Below, in pieces: positions 27,101 to 42,100 of a stretch of 64,000 nucleotides of DNA. The position numbers were made by a program, and so were the translations under genes. Position 1 is the stretch's first letter, and the number at the start of each line of letters is the position of its first letter. The stretch comes from Ceratotherium simum simum. Taxonomy: Eukaryota; Chordata; Mammalia; Perissodactyla; Rhinocerotidae. The stretch is taken from the NCBI RefSeq assembly GCF_000283155.1, contig NW_004454166.1, forward strand, positions 4,593,994-4,657,993, given 5' to 3'. The notes under the pieces are model-generated. The model searched no databases. It worked only from the letters and a program-made list of their open reading frames with translations, and had not been told where the DNA came from.

Positions 27101-30100
27101 AAACCCAAAGGGAATCTACAAAAGGATTCCCACTTCCAAGTACGATGTAGTAGGTAGCAGAAATCTATTGCTCCTGCTGTGACAACTAGGAAAAACTGGA
27201 TTTTTTAAAAAAATCACATTTTTAAAGATACCAGAGACCATGAAACCAATGAAGACTAAATGAATTGAAATTCCAGAAAGGAAAGGATCATTCTTAAGTC
27301 AGCAAAGATCACTCACTGGCCATTTTCTTTCCTACAAGTTTCCTATGTAATTCCTCTTAGAAATTAAATCTGCAATTCGTGCAGATTTAGGGCTAAGGAT
27401 TACACCTGCACAGGCAGAAAGAAAGAGAACTCAGTGAAGCTTTTCATAGTCACCTGGGCTGGAACAGTGGACTGAAAGGGCCCTGAAACACACAGCAAGT
27501 TTTCCCCAGAGGACACCTACTGAGTACAGGGGTGGCAAAGGAAGCTGTGGGCTGGGCCAGAAAGACAGAGTGAAATCTCCTCTGCCCTTGTGGTGCTTAG
27601 GTGACAACGCCTATTTGTGGAAAGGGCCTGCACCAGCATGAAACACACAACCAAAAAGACCTTTGCCAGATTTTGAAGCTGCATAGGCAAGGAAGCATCT
27701 AGATGTTGAAAACACCAAGAATTTTTAAGACAAACTGAAAGAAAGATATTTGTGACATATATTAGAGACAAATTATTAATATTCAGAATATATAAAGAAC
27801 AATAACCAAACGACCACCAAAAAGATAAATGGGCTAAAGATATCAGTCAATTTATGAAAGAAACACAGATGGCCAATAAACATGTGAAAACATGCTGTGT
27901 TGTAATCAAGAAGTTACAAATTAAAACTACCAGAAAACATTTTGCCCATCCTATTCAGCAAAATAATAATTAAAATAATTTTTTAATTCAATAATATCAA
28001 GCCCTGTGAAGGGAAAATATTCCTACTAGGTCCAATGGAGGCACACATTCAATGTTAATAAGGCTACACTAGCCTAGCTGGTGCCTAATTTGCCAGCTGG
28101 AAGCCAAGGAACTTTTTTCAATCCTCAAAGGATTGGCAGAAAGGATATGAGATGGACCCAAAAAGAAAGGAACTAGTCTAATAGGAAAAATCTATTTTCA
28201 ATTTGTGGCCTAAGGATCGGCATGAAAACAGACAGCAAGAGGCACTGCTAGAGACAATATAATTTAGCTTTTAACTTTCTTAACTTGGTGAATTAGTGGG
28301 CATAATGGGAAAACAGTGTCCTGACAGCAAATATGCATAAACTAGAAGTAAAATAAATCAGGCTAGAGATAGACGCCACAGAGTCTTAAATGCTAAGTTA
28401 AAAGAGTTTGAATTTTATCCTATACTATGTGATAAGCAACCACTGAGCAGTAGAGCTGGGCTTTAGAAATATTCACCCGGCCGTGGTGGAGAACCAGGGA
28501 GACTAGCGAGGAAGCTACCGCAATAGGCCTGGCAGAAATAACAAGAGTCTGTTTACAAACTTAAACATCACAGCCTTTAGGTTGCCTTAAAATTCTAGCT
28601 ATGGATAGACAAAGATTAAATAATACTTGAAGACTTTTAGGGTAATAGAGACTTGCTTAATTCTCAAACAACATCATGGCAGCAGGTATGCTGCATAATG
28701 AGGTGGCTTTTAATTACTAAGAGACAAAAACCTTAAAATTACATCAATCAATAATATCAGACATAAAGGTGACTTTTTACAAGCTTTGGTCAAAAGTGAT
28801 TTTAAGATAATTACAATGTGACATTTTGACAATATAACAAAGAATTAATTTAGGGGTATAATAAATGGGTTTTTTTTTATTATTAACTGGATGGATCAAA
28901 TGTTAAAATGGATGTCACAGGAATTATAAATTTCAGAAGGTTAACAGCTTCCTGATTGGAAAATTAGCATGTACTTTTGCTTCAATGGTCACTTACTTTT
29001 CCTTGATGAGTTCTGCCTACCTGCCTCACTAATGCCCAGCAGGGCTCCAAATGGGGTAAGTGCCTCATGCTCCTGTCTCACAGTGTCCCTCCCGGCTATG
29101 ATTATCCATGGCAGTCAGTACAAAGGGGCAAATGATTTCAACAGGATGGTCTTACTCTTTTTCTGGTTCCGGAATAAGGACCACTACTGCCTATGTACCT
29201 TTTTCCATTCCCGAACCATGCCCTCTCCCCAATAAGGCAAAAGAACCCAAAATAAAACAAAAACACAGCAAAATAAAACCCTAAAGAGGACTCAGGCTAA
29301 AACTGCTCATCCAAGTTCTGTTTCATGCATATGAATTCTCCACTGTATATTTTCTTTTCTTTTTAAACTTTTTTTATTGAAATATATTTGACATAACATT
29401 GTGTAAGTTTAAGACGTATAACATGGTGATATGATACATTTATATATTGCAATATGACTCTCATTGTAGCGTTAGCTAGCACCTCTATCACTTCAAATAA
29501 TTATCATTCCTTTTTGTGATGAGAATAATTAAAAGCTAGTCTCTTAGCAAGTTTGATGTTTCTAATAAAATATTGTTGTCTATAATTATTTTCTTAATGC
29601 CTCATTTATGTATAGCTCTTATAAAAGCTTCTCAATTTCCAATGTGGAAGGTTCAAGTTGCACTGAAAGGCAGACAGGTAAGGGTAACTCTGGTATTTGG
29701 GACAATGTGCTACCTAATTCCAGGACAATTATAAATTACTTTCCTAAAAATACTAGCGGGAGTCTGAATGTGTGCACTGACCAGCAAATAATGTATGAAT
29801 GTCTCCTGCTGAGTGCCATACAGCCTACAGCCACTGGAGGTCAGCAGAGAACCTGGTCCCACCAGGGGCAGATTGGTGGGATTTTCTACATCCAAGGCAG
29901 CATGACCCCCAGGGAGAGTGATAAATTCTACTCCCAACCTCCCCAAAGGAGGAGGCTGAGTAGACAAGATAAAGGGAGATCATGATCCACGGTTGAAGCA
30001 AGGGCAAGTTTTAATTGTGTGTGTGTGCAAAAATTTTGGAAAACAAAGACAATTACAAAGAACCACCTGTAATCCAACCACCACTGGAGAAAACCATTAT

Positions 30101-33100
30101 TAACATTTGCTTATATTTGGCTGACTTTGAGTAAAAGTTGCCTAACTAGCAGTGACATGTTTCAATCAAGAAAAAATAAAACTCTGAGGTTAGTCATATA
30201 GCAAAGCACCAGCATCAAGACCTGAAGAATGGGTATCAGCAGCATGGAAGAAGATCCTAGAAAGAGTAGAGTAATACACTTTAAACAAGAGCATTACCAA
30301 CACTCCTAATAGCACAGAAGTCCATATTGTGTGGAAAAACACAAAAATCAATGACTCAAAATTGGAAAGTGATGCACAAGAGTCAGACTCAGAATGTGAA
30401 ACTGTTTTAGGATTACTTGAACAAATTTATTTTCCTTTTTAGGTACACACATTAATGATATGACAAAAAAACTATATCTAAGTCTAAAATAGTTCCTACG
30501 ACATAAAAATTCTAAGTGATAAGAAAACACTGTGTTGTTCAATTTTTCTCAGTTTTTTTCAATTATAGATAGCAATGTGCCTTATAATCAATGACAAGTT
30601 AGATTTGACAAAATAGTGCAGAAAATACTTCATTGTATTGTTGGGAGATAATGAAATAACCTATTTAAAGTACTTAACATAGTACCTACAAAATTAACAT
30701 TTCATAAATGCTGGTCACTATTCACTATTTATTACTCACTTATCCATCCACCTCTTCAACAGCTATAATCAAACACTCACTATGTGCTGGGCACCATTCC
30801 AGTGCTAGGGACAGAGGGGTAAAAAGACAAGGTCTTTGCCCTTACAGAGCTTACATTTTATCATTATTATTAACATTAATATTACTACATCTGCTGCTAC
30901 GACTTCTGTTTCCACAGGCTAGAATCTTAAACGAAAATCTTAAACGCTTAAAAATATAATACATATACCAAAAAGATGGATTTCCTAAGCACAGTATAAG
31001 AGAAACCCTCTATAATAAGCCAACAATAAATATATCTTCACCAGAGAGGTAGAGATTCCTTTTGGGCCCTCCAGATGGGAGAAGCCAAATGGGCAACTGT
31101 CAGATCTGTGAGGAATATGAACCCGGGCATCCCCAGTCCCTGCAGGATGAGTGAGGATACCTGCCCTGCTATCATCACGGGCCATAAACGCCCTCTGGGC
31201 AGGGGGAAGAGGCTTTTCCTCAACATTGTCTTTTTTTTTTTTTTTGGCCGAGGCAGACTGGCCCTGGGCTAACATCTGTGCCCATCTTCCTCCACTTTAT
31301 ATGGGATGCTGCCACAGCATGGCCTGACAAGCGGTGTGTCGGTGTGCTGCCGGGATCCGAACCCGGCAAACCCCACGCCACCACAGCAGAGCACGCGCAC
31401 CTAACCACTTGCGCCACCAGGCCAGCCCCAACATTCTGTCTTTTTAATTGCGCTGACTTCTTTTCCTTTTTTCCTTCCTTCTACTCTCCTTCTACTTTGT
31501 TCCCTACGTTAAATATAACAAATGGAGAATTTACGGGCTTAGGAGGTGAACTAAATTTTGCCACTAGATGAGGATTATTCAAGCTACAAGCTTTACACTG
31601 GGATTTCAAAAAATATTCCTAAGTCTAAATAGTTGGAAGCTTCCTGATGACACTCCAGCGTCAGTTTGAGTTCAAAATTCTCTTTCTACAGTTCCAAACT
31701 TTTTTGGGGGGTGGGGGGAGGGGGAGGATGAGGCAGGGAGAACAAAAGGGCTGACTAGGTGAAATCAGCCTGTTATATTCACTCTTGCCTTCTTTCCTTC
31801 TCCAGTTCCAAGTTCTCAGCCTATTTACCTGAACTTTTCAGGAAAGAAAGTCCTAGGAAGGGCTATGCAGAAGTGAGGTCGAGATGGAGCAGAAAGCACT
31901 CCACAGGATGCTGCTCCGTGGGAGAGAGGGAGATGGAAGGAGTGCAGGCAGCAAACCAAAGAACGGCCTCCTGTAAGTACGTATTGAGATGGGTTTTCCT
32001 GATCAACGAGTAAACTGGCATAGAGCACAACTCCAAAAGAATTCCCAGAACATTCTAAGGAATAAGTACATGCATTGCCTCCCACAGGGACTATGTTGAA
32101 AATACTCACTTGGAATGTTTTATGAAAATTAGTGCCATTACATTTTCATATTGTTATATAATTGTGTTGTTTGTTTCTTGACTTTATGGTCTCACCTCAG
32201 CCTCAATTCTTAAACAGGGATGACAAAGGAAAAAACTGTAACACAGCATTGGCAGAAATTCCCAAATGCAAGACAATATACAAGATTTGTGGCCAAGATA
32301 CACATATTCACAACTAAATTAAGACGTGTCACACCTCAATTTGAGCTTGCAACACGTTATGAAGCAATAAATAAAGATTTTTAAATTAAATTTTTAAAAT
32401 AAAGATTTTAAAAATTCAATGCAAGCAAAGGTTGATTCATACATTTTGCCACATTAAGTTCTTCCAAGAACCTGTGTTGGGTTTTATCAAGTCTTTCAGC
32501 ATTTACTGATAGGATAAGCTGATTTTCCTCATTTTAGCTACTGACGGGATTTATTCTATTTCCTAATATTAAGCCATCTTTATACTACTGGCATAAATTC
32601 TCCTTGGTAATGGGAGAATATTTACAAAAGGCACATCTATCTTCCATAACACCTGGTGGTAACACAGAGATGCTCATGTCCAGGAGACGGCAACTTATCA
32701 AAGAAGGTAGTTTCATGACCAAGAAAATGGCCTCAACTGCCGTACCTGCTCATGGGAGGTTTTCACTGAAAAACTGAGTCAGCCACAGAGAGACGTGTGG
32801 GCCAGTTTTCAAAAGCCATCAAGTGGCTCTAAGTATTCCTCAAAATGCCAGTAAAAGTCTATTCGAGGAAATTCTTTTTAAATTCAATAACTGTGTTGGA
32901 GGTCATTTGTCACAGTGAAAATAAACAGAAATTACAATTAACAATATCACAGTAAACCTGTACAGTGCAGATTAAGCTTCTCCCACACACTTTTTCTCAA
33001 AAACCCTAAAGCAATAAGGCCCTGCTCCCTGCTCTTTTCTTAACCAAAGACAAATTGCAGGTTCAGTGACTTTTTATGCCAACTTTCTATTTTGGAAATT

Positions 33101-36100
33101 TTCAAACTTACAGAAAAGATGGAAAAGTAATATAATGAGCACCTGTACACTAGATTTAATATTTCACCACATTTGGTTACCACATTTCCCTTTCTCGCTA
33201 TACACATACACACACTTTTGCTGGTGAGTGCTCAATCAAGCTCAGTGATTTTTTTTTTTAAGTAACTTGCCCGGCTGTATATGACTGAGTGAGTAGGGGG
33301 CTTCTGGTACTGGAACAAAGCATTCTACTTTAGTAGAGGGCTGGGACGTAGAGTATAGAAACAGTAATAACAGAAACGATACCATATACAGAAGAGGAGG
33401 GGAAGCTTCCTAACTCATTCTATGAAGCCAACATTACCTTGATACCAAAACCAGAGAAGGACAACACAAAAAAACAAAATTACAGGCCAATACCACTAAT
33501 GAACATCGAAGCAAAAAACCTCAACAAAATATTAGCAAATAGAATACAACATTACATTAAAAAGATCATACACCATGATCAAGTGGGATTTATTCCAGGG
33601 ATGCAGGGATGGTTCAGCATCCACAAATCAATCAACGTGATACATCACATTAGCAAAATGAAGAATAAAAATCCCAGGATCATCTCAATAGATGCAGAGA
33701 AAGCATTTGACAAGATACAGCATCCATTTATCATAAAATCTCTGAATAAAATGGGTAGAGAAGGAAAGAACCTCAACATAATAAAGGCCATATATGACAA
33801 ACTCATAGCTAATATCATACTCAACGGAGAAAAACTGAAAGCTATCCCTCTAAGAACATAAAGCAGACAAGGATGCGCACTTTAGCCACTCTTATTTACC
33901 ATAGTAGTAGAAGTTCCAGCCAGAGCAATCAGGCAAGAAAAAGAAAGAAAAGAGATCCAAATTGCAAAGGAAGAAGTGAAACTGTCACTACTTGCAGATG
34001 ATATGATTTTACATATAGAAAACCCAAAACACTTTTAGAAATAATAAATGAATATGGTAAAGTTGCAGGATACAAAATCAACATACAAAAATCAGTTGCA
34101 TTTCTATACACTAACAACAAAGTAGCAGAAAGAGAAATTAAGAATACAATCCCATTTACAATTGCAACAAAAAAATAGAATACCTAGGAATAAATTTAAC
34201 CAAAGAGGTGAAAGACACGTACACTGATAACTATAAAACATTGTTGAAAGAAACTGAAAAAGATGGAAAAATATTCCATGCTCATGGATTGGAAGAATTA
34301 ACATAGTTAAAATGTTAAAGCAATCTACAGATTCAATGCAATCCCTATCAAAGTTCCAACAACATTTTTCACAGAAATAGAACAAAGAATCCTAAAATTT
34401 ATATGGAACAACAGAAGTCCCTGAATAGCCAAAGGAATCCTGAGAAAAAAGAACAAAGCTGGAGGTATCATACTCCCTGACTTCAAAATATGCTACAAAG
34501 CTACAGTAATCAAAACAGCATGGTACTGGCACAAAAAGAGACACACAGATCAATGGAACAGAATCGAGAGCCCAGAAATAAACCCACACATCTATGGACA
34601 ACCAATTTGACAAGGGAGCCAAGAACATACAATCGAGAAAGGAAAATCTCTTCAACAAATGGTGCTGGGAAAACTGGACAGCCACATGCAAAAGAATGAA
34701 AGTAGACCATTATCTTACACCAGACACAAAAATTAACTCAAAATGGATTAAAGACTTAAATGTAAGACCTGAAACCATGAAACTTCTAGAAGAAGACATA
34801 GGCAGTACGCTCTTCCACACTGGTCTTTGCAGCATATTTTCAAGTACCACGTCTGACCAGGCAAGGGAAACAACAGAAGAAATAAACAAATGGGACTACA
34901 TCAAACTAAAAAGCTTCTGCACAGCAAAGGAAACCATTAACAAAATGAAAAGACAACTTAACAATTAGGAGAAGATATCTTCAAACCATATATCTAATAA
35001 GGGGTTAATATCCAAAATATATACAGAACTCATACATCTCAACAACGAAAAAACTAACAACCCAATTTAAAAAAGGGCAAAAGACCTGAAGAGACATTTT
35101 TCCAAAGAAGATATACAGATGGCCAACAGGCACATGAAAAGATGTTCAACATCACTGATTATTAGGGAAATGCAAATCAAAACTACAATGAGATATCTCC
35201 TTATACCTGTCAGAATGGCTGTAATTAACAAGGTAAGAAATAAAAAGTGTTGGAGAGGGTGTGAAGAAAAGGGATCACTGCTAGTGGGAGTGCAAACTGG
35301 TGCAGCAACTATGGAAAACAGTATGGAGACTCTTCCAAAAATTAAGAATGTAACTACCATACAATCCAGCTATTCCACTACTGAGTATTTACCCAAACAC
35401 CATGAAAACACGAATGCATAAAGATACACGCACCTCTATGTTCATTGCAGCATTATTCACAATAGCCAAGACTTGGAAGCAACCTAGGTGCCCAAGGGAC
35501 GAATGGATAAGGAAGATGTGGTATATATACACAATGGAATACTACTCAGCCATAAGAAACGATGAAATCCAGCCATTTGTGACAACATGGATGGACATTG
35601 AGGGTATTATGCAAAGTGAAATAAGTCAGAGGGAGAAGGTCAAATAACATATGATCTCACTCATAAATAGAAGATAAAAACAACAACAAACAAACACAGA
35701 GAGACAGAGACTGGATTGGTGATTACCAGAGGGGAAGGAGGGAGGGAGGAGAGCGAAAGGGATAATTTGGCACGTGTGTGGTGATGGATTGTAATTAGTA
35801 TTTGGGTGGTGAACATGATGTAATTTATGCAGAAAAAGAAGTATAATGATGTACACCTGAAATTTATACAATGTTATAAACCAATGTTACTGCAATAAAC
35901 AAAAAATTTTAAATAATTATAACACCACTTACAAAGATTGCATTTTTGTCTATGCACTGACCCATCAGAGATCATTTAAACAGACTATTATATAATTCGT
36001 ATAGACATTTTTAGTCATTTTTACACAGAAATTGGATGAATTCTCAGTTTTTATGAGAAATCCAATTTAAATTACTTTATTTTGACCTTCAAAATAGCAT

Positions 36101-39100
36101 AGTTACCCAGTAAAAGCTGCATACTCCTGGGTTACAGTCTGGCTCCCTCTATTTACTATGTAACCTTGGTAAATCATTCAGCCTCTCTAAGTCTTTCAGT
36201 GTCTTCATCTGTAATACAATGATATACTCCAGCTGTCTGAAAGTCCAATGTTCGTTCCCACCTCAGAAACTTCACACCTACTCCTCCTTCTGTCTGAAAT
36301 ACTCTTCTTCCTCTATTTCCCTTAAAAATCCCTACTCTTCCTTCAGGTCTTGTATCATCGTCTCAGAGAGGACTTCTCTATCCCCCCAGACTAAGTTACA
36401 CTCATATTATCTCGTAGCACCCAAAACCCTCCCTTCAGAACAATCATCATGATGAGCAATTGTGTATTCATTGCTCTTGCCTTTGTGGGTGTGTTTGGTT
36501 CATTGCTGTATCTCTAGAACCTACCACACTGCATTACAAAGGGTAGGCATATAAAAAAAATGTTAAATGAATGAATAATACTATCTAACTCAAGGGGTTG
36601 TGGTGAAGATAACTGAAATAACACACGTAAAATCATGCCTAAATGCACAGTAGTTTTTCCCAGCAATCTGACTAGACACTTTTTACAGGAACTTTTCCAA
36701 GAAACAACACTATTACTTTGAATGGAAGGTCCGCGTGACACAGTGAGTCAGAAGCAAGGCAGACAGACTAAAGTATAAGAGGGCAAGACAGACAGGGTGC
36801 CACAATGCCAGACAGGTGATTAATAAGAATGAGACATATGTGGGCAGGATGATATCCTGATTCTGGGGTCACCTTCTGCCTTTGCTAGGAAGCTTCATAT
36901 AGATTTTCTGCCTGACAGAAACTAATCTTGGAGCAGCAAGGAGGTACACTTGGTTGGAAAGAATACTGTAAGGAAATACAGACCACAAGAAGTAAAACTG
37001 TTTCTATTTGCATACAACATAATTGCCTAAGTAGAAAATTCTATGGGATCTACATAAAACTTATTAGAACTAAATAAGTACCAGTATAAAAGATCAACAT
37101 ATAAAAATCAAGTTTTTTTATATACTAGCAATGAACAATCAGAAATTAAAATTAAAAAATCAATTAGCATCAAAAAATAAGAAATACTTAGGAATAGTAC
37201 ATCTCACAAAAGACATGTGAGACCTAAGAAAAAACAGCAGACAAATCCAAAATGAGGGACATTCTACAAAATACCTGACCAATTGACTCCTCAAAACTGT
37301 CAAGGTTGTAGGAAAAAAGGGAAAGCATGAGAAATGGACAGATGAGAGGTAACCTTATAAGAAGACCTGATGACTAAATGCAATGTCTTGGATCTTGAAA
37401 CAGAAAAAGGACATGAGTGGAACAACTGATAAATCTGAATAAACTCTATACTATAGCTAATAGTGATGTACCAGTGTTAGTCTCTTAGTTTTGACAAAAG
37501 TACCATGGTAATGTAAGATGTCAACATTACAGTAAACTGGGTAAGGAGTATAAGGGAATGCTCTGTATTATTTTTGCAACTTTTCTATATCTCTACAATT
37601 GTTCCAAAAATAAAAAGTTTATTTGAAAAATATCATTTGCAATAGCTTCAAAAAAAATACTTAGGGATAAATCTGACAAAGATGTGAAAGACTTATAGAC
37701 TGAAACATTGCTGAAAACTGTAAAACACTCCTGAGAAAAATTGAAAAGATCTAAGTAAATAGGGAAATATACAATGTTCATGGATTGGAAGATTCAAATT
37801 GCTAAAGTGACAATTCTCCATAAATTGGTCCAAGAATTCAAAGTAATCCCAATTAAAATCCCAGCAGTGTTTTTTTCCCCACTTTGACTATAAATTAACA
37901 AGCTGATTCTAAACATCATACAGAAATCCAAAGTAACTACAATAGCCAAACCACTCTGAAAAAAAAAAATACAAAGTTGGAAGATTTACACTACTAACGC
38001 CAAGACTTATTATAAAGCTACAGTAATCTAGAAAGTGTGGTATTGGTGTAAACATAAACAAATAGACAAATCACAGACAAATAGATCAACAGTACAGAAT
38101 AGAGAGACTAGAAATAGATTCACACGTGTGGTTAGTTGATTTTGACAAAGATGCAAAGTCCGTTAGTAAAGAAAGGATAGTCTTTTCAACAAATAATGTC
38201 AGAACAGCTTGATAACGATATGTAAAAAATGAACTCCAATTCACACACTGTGCCACATGTAAAAACTAACTCCAAAGGGATCACAGACCTAAATGTAAAA
38301 CTTCATACTATAAAATTTATGAAAGAAAACATAGTAGAAAATCTTTGTGATCTTGGATGAGGCAAAGATTTCTCAGACACAGCATCAAAAGCATAATTCA
38401 TTTAAAAAGGATAAATTGGATTTCATCAAAATTAAGAATATACACCCTTCAAAAGACGCTCTCAAACAAAATTAGAGGACTCACACTTCCCGATTTCAAA
38501 ACTTGTTACAAAGCTACAGTAATCAAAACAGTGTGGTACTGGTAAAAAGACAGGCATATAGACCAATGGAATGGAACAGAGAGCTCAGAAATAAATCCTC
38601 ATATATGGTCAAATGATTTTTGACAAGGGTGCCAAGACCATTCAATAGAGAAAAGATAGTCTCACCAACAAATAGTGTTGGAAAGCTGGATGCCCACATG
38701 CAAAAGAATGAAATTGGATCCTTACCCTGCACAATATAAAAAAATTAACTCAAAATGGATAAAGACTGAGGGGCCGGCCCGGTGGCGTAGCGGTTAAGTT
38801 TGTGCATTCTGCTTTGGCAGCCTGGGGTTCACCAGTTTGGATCCTGGGCACGGGCCAACTCACGGCTCATCAGGCATGCTGAGGCAGCGTCCCACATAGC
38901 AGAGCTGCAACTCAACAACTATGATACACAACTATGTATTGGGGCTTTGGGGAAAGAAAAGAAAAAGAGGAAGACTGGCAACAGATGTTAGCGCCAGGCC
39001 AATCTTCCTCAAACAAAAAGAAAAAATGATAAAGACCAAAACATATGATCTAAATTATAATACTCTAAGAAGAAAACATAGGAGTAAAGTCTCATGACAT

Positions 39101-42100
39101 TGGATTAGCAATGATTACTTGGATATGACAAAAAAGAACAAGTAACAAATGTAAAAACAGATAAATTGGACATCAAAATTTAAAACTTCTGTGAAAACAC
39201 AATCAACAGAGTGAAAAGGCAACCTACAGAATGGGAGAAAATATCTGCAAATCATATATCTGATAAGGGGTTAATATCCAGGATATATAAAGAACTCCTA
39301 TGACTCAACAATAAAAAAAAATAACCTGATTTAAAAATGGGCAAACGACTTGCACAGGTATTTCTTCAAAGAAGATATACAAACAGCCAACAAACACATG
39401 AAAAGATGCTCAACATTACTAATCATTAGGGAAACGCAAATGAAAACCATGAAGAGGTAGCACTTCACACCCTTTATGACAGTTATTATCACAAAAGCAG
39501 AAAATAACAAGGGTTGGCAAGGATGTGAAAAAATTGAAACCCTTGTGCACTGCTGGCAGGAATGTAAAACTGATGCAGCTGCTATGGACAACAGTATGAC
39601 AGTTCCTCAAAAATTAAAAAATAGAATTATCATGTGACCCAGCAATTCTACTTCTCGGTATGTATCCAAAAAAAAATTGAAAGCCAGGTCTCGAAGAGAT
39701 AATTTGTATGACCATGTTCACAGCAGCATTATTCACAATAGCCAAGAGGTGGAAGTAACCCAAGTGTCCATCAACAAATGAATGTATAAACAAAATGTGG
39801 TCTATACATACAATGGAATATTATTTAGCCTTAAAATGGAAGGAAATTCTGACACACACTACAACATAGAGGAACCTTGAGGACACCATGCTAAGCGAAA
39901 TAAGCCCATCACAAAAAGACAAACACTATCTGATTCCACTTATAAGAGGTATCTAGAGCAGTCAAATTCATAGAAACAGAAAGCAGAATGGTGGTTGCCA
40001 GGGGCCGGGGGGAGGAGAAATAGGGAGTTGTTGTTTAAAGAGTATAGCATTTCAGTTTTGCAAGATAAAGTTCTGGAGACAGGTTGTACAACAATGTCAA
40101 TATACTTAATGCTATTGTACTGTACAATGAAAAATGGTAAAGATGGTATATTTTATGTTCTGTGCATTTTACCACAATTAAAGACACCCTTAAGAGAGTG
40201 GAATGAGGGCCGGCCCCATGGCTTAGCGGTTAAGTGCACACACTCCGCTGCTGGCGGCCCGGGTTCGGATCCCAGGCGCGCACCCACGCACCACTTCTCC
40301 GGCCATGCTGAGGCCATGTCCCACATGCAGCAACTAGAAGGATATGCAGCTATGACATGCAACTATCTACTGGGGCTTTAGGGGTGAAAAAATAAATAAA
40401 TAAAATCTTAAAAAAAAAAAAAAAGAGAGTGGAATGGGAGAAAATATTTGCGAATTACACAAATGAAAAAGAACTTGTATTCATAATATATAAAGAGATC
40501 TCAAAACCCAGTAAGAAATTTTTTTTTTTTGAGGAAGATTGGCCCTGAGCTAACATCTGTTGCCAATCTTCCTCTTCTTTTTTCCTCCCAAAGCCCCAGT
40601 ACATAGTTCTATATCATAGTTGTAGAGTTGTAGCTCTTCTATATGAGATGCTGCCTCAGCATGGCTTGATGAGCAGGGAGCAGGTCCACACCCAGGATCT
40701 GAACCAAAGAACCTCGGGCTGTCGAAGCGGAACGTGAACCCAACCACAGTGCCACTGGGCTGGCCCCAAGAAATTATTATAAAAAAGAAATTATTATACC
40801 TGTTAATAATTTAACAAATATGTTAAATTAAATACAATGACCATACCAAGTGTTGGCAAGAACATGGAACAACTGGAACCCTCATACACTGCTAGTAGAC
40901 ATGTAAAATAGTACAAATACTTTGGAAAACAGTCTGTCAGTTTCTCAAAAAGTTAAATGTACACCTACCATATGACTCAGGTCTTTCACACCTAGGTATA
41001 TGACCAGGGAAAATGTAAGCATATGTACAAAGAGTTGTACCTGAATGTCCACAGCAGCTTTATTTGTAATAGCCCTAAACTGGAAACAAACCAAATGTCT
41101 TGTCTGTCAATAGGTGAACAGTTACACACATTGTAGTATAAGCCATAGAATGGAATGCCACTCAATAAGAAAACTGAATGATACACATAACAATCTCAAA
41201 GAACCACGTTGAGTCATAAACAACAACATGCACACAAACACACAATCTACGATTCCACTTAAATAACATCCTAGAAAATGCAAACTAATCTATAGCAACA
41301 GAAAGCAGTTCCATGGTCACCTGAGGATTGATGAGGGGAGAGAGGGACCACAAAAAAGCACAAGGAAAATTTTGGGGATGACAGATATGTTGATATTTTG
41401 ATTGTGGTGATGGTTTCATGGGTATATACATATGTCAAAACATTTAATTGTATAATTTAAACTTGTGCAGTTGATTATACCTCAATAAATCTCTTTTTTA
41501 AAAATCAAATCCCACCAAAGAACAATCTGCCTAACAGGCACTTCTCTGCAGACCTCAGGATTCTTAAGGTCCTTCCAGTTCAAAACCTCTACAATCCATT
41601 TGGCACATAAGGGGTTACCCAAAATATAGTCTGTCTTATAATCTTTAAAGAGAGAGTGGAAAATGTGAATAAACCATCAATAAGGATTTCATAATGTCAC
41701 TTTTAAAAACTGAAGAATTACACAGCAGGGAAAACATTTAAAGAGAATGCACAATGTCTCAGATATAACTTTTATTAGTAAAAAAACTAATTTTGTAGAT
41801 CTCTTTGGTGGATCAAAAAGCATCTGAACTATGGCTATTTACTCCCATAAAAAGAGAACTTGAGGGCCGGCCCTGTGGCTTGGTGGTTAAGTGCGCGCGC
41901 CGCAATGCTGGTGGCCGGGGTTCGGATCCCGGGTGCGCATTGAGGCACCACTTCTCTGTCCATCCTGAGGCCGAGTCCCACATACAGCAACTAGAAGGAT
42001 ATGCAGCTATGACATACAACTATCTACTGGGGCTTTGGGGGGAAAAAATAAATAAAATCTTAAAAAAAAAGAGAACTTGAGGGCCGGCCCCATGGCTTAG

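Noticed and set aside
29608..29985. 125-codon plus-strand open frame as a gene
   Set aside because: No recognisable domain, no splice or promoter context, overlapped by an open frame on the other strand, inside a large intron. Chance is the simpler reading.
33439..34968. Open frames at 33439 and 34594 as a host gene
   Set aside because: They are pieces of L1 ORF2 with frameshifts and stops between them.
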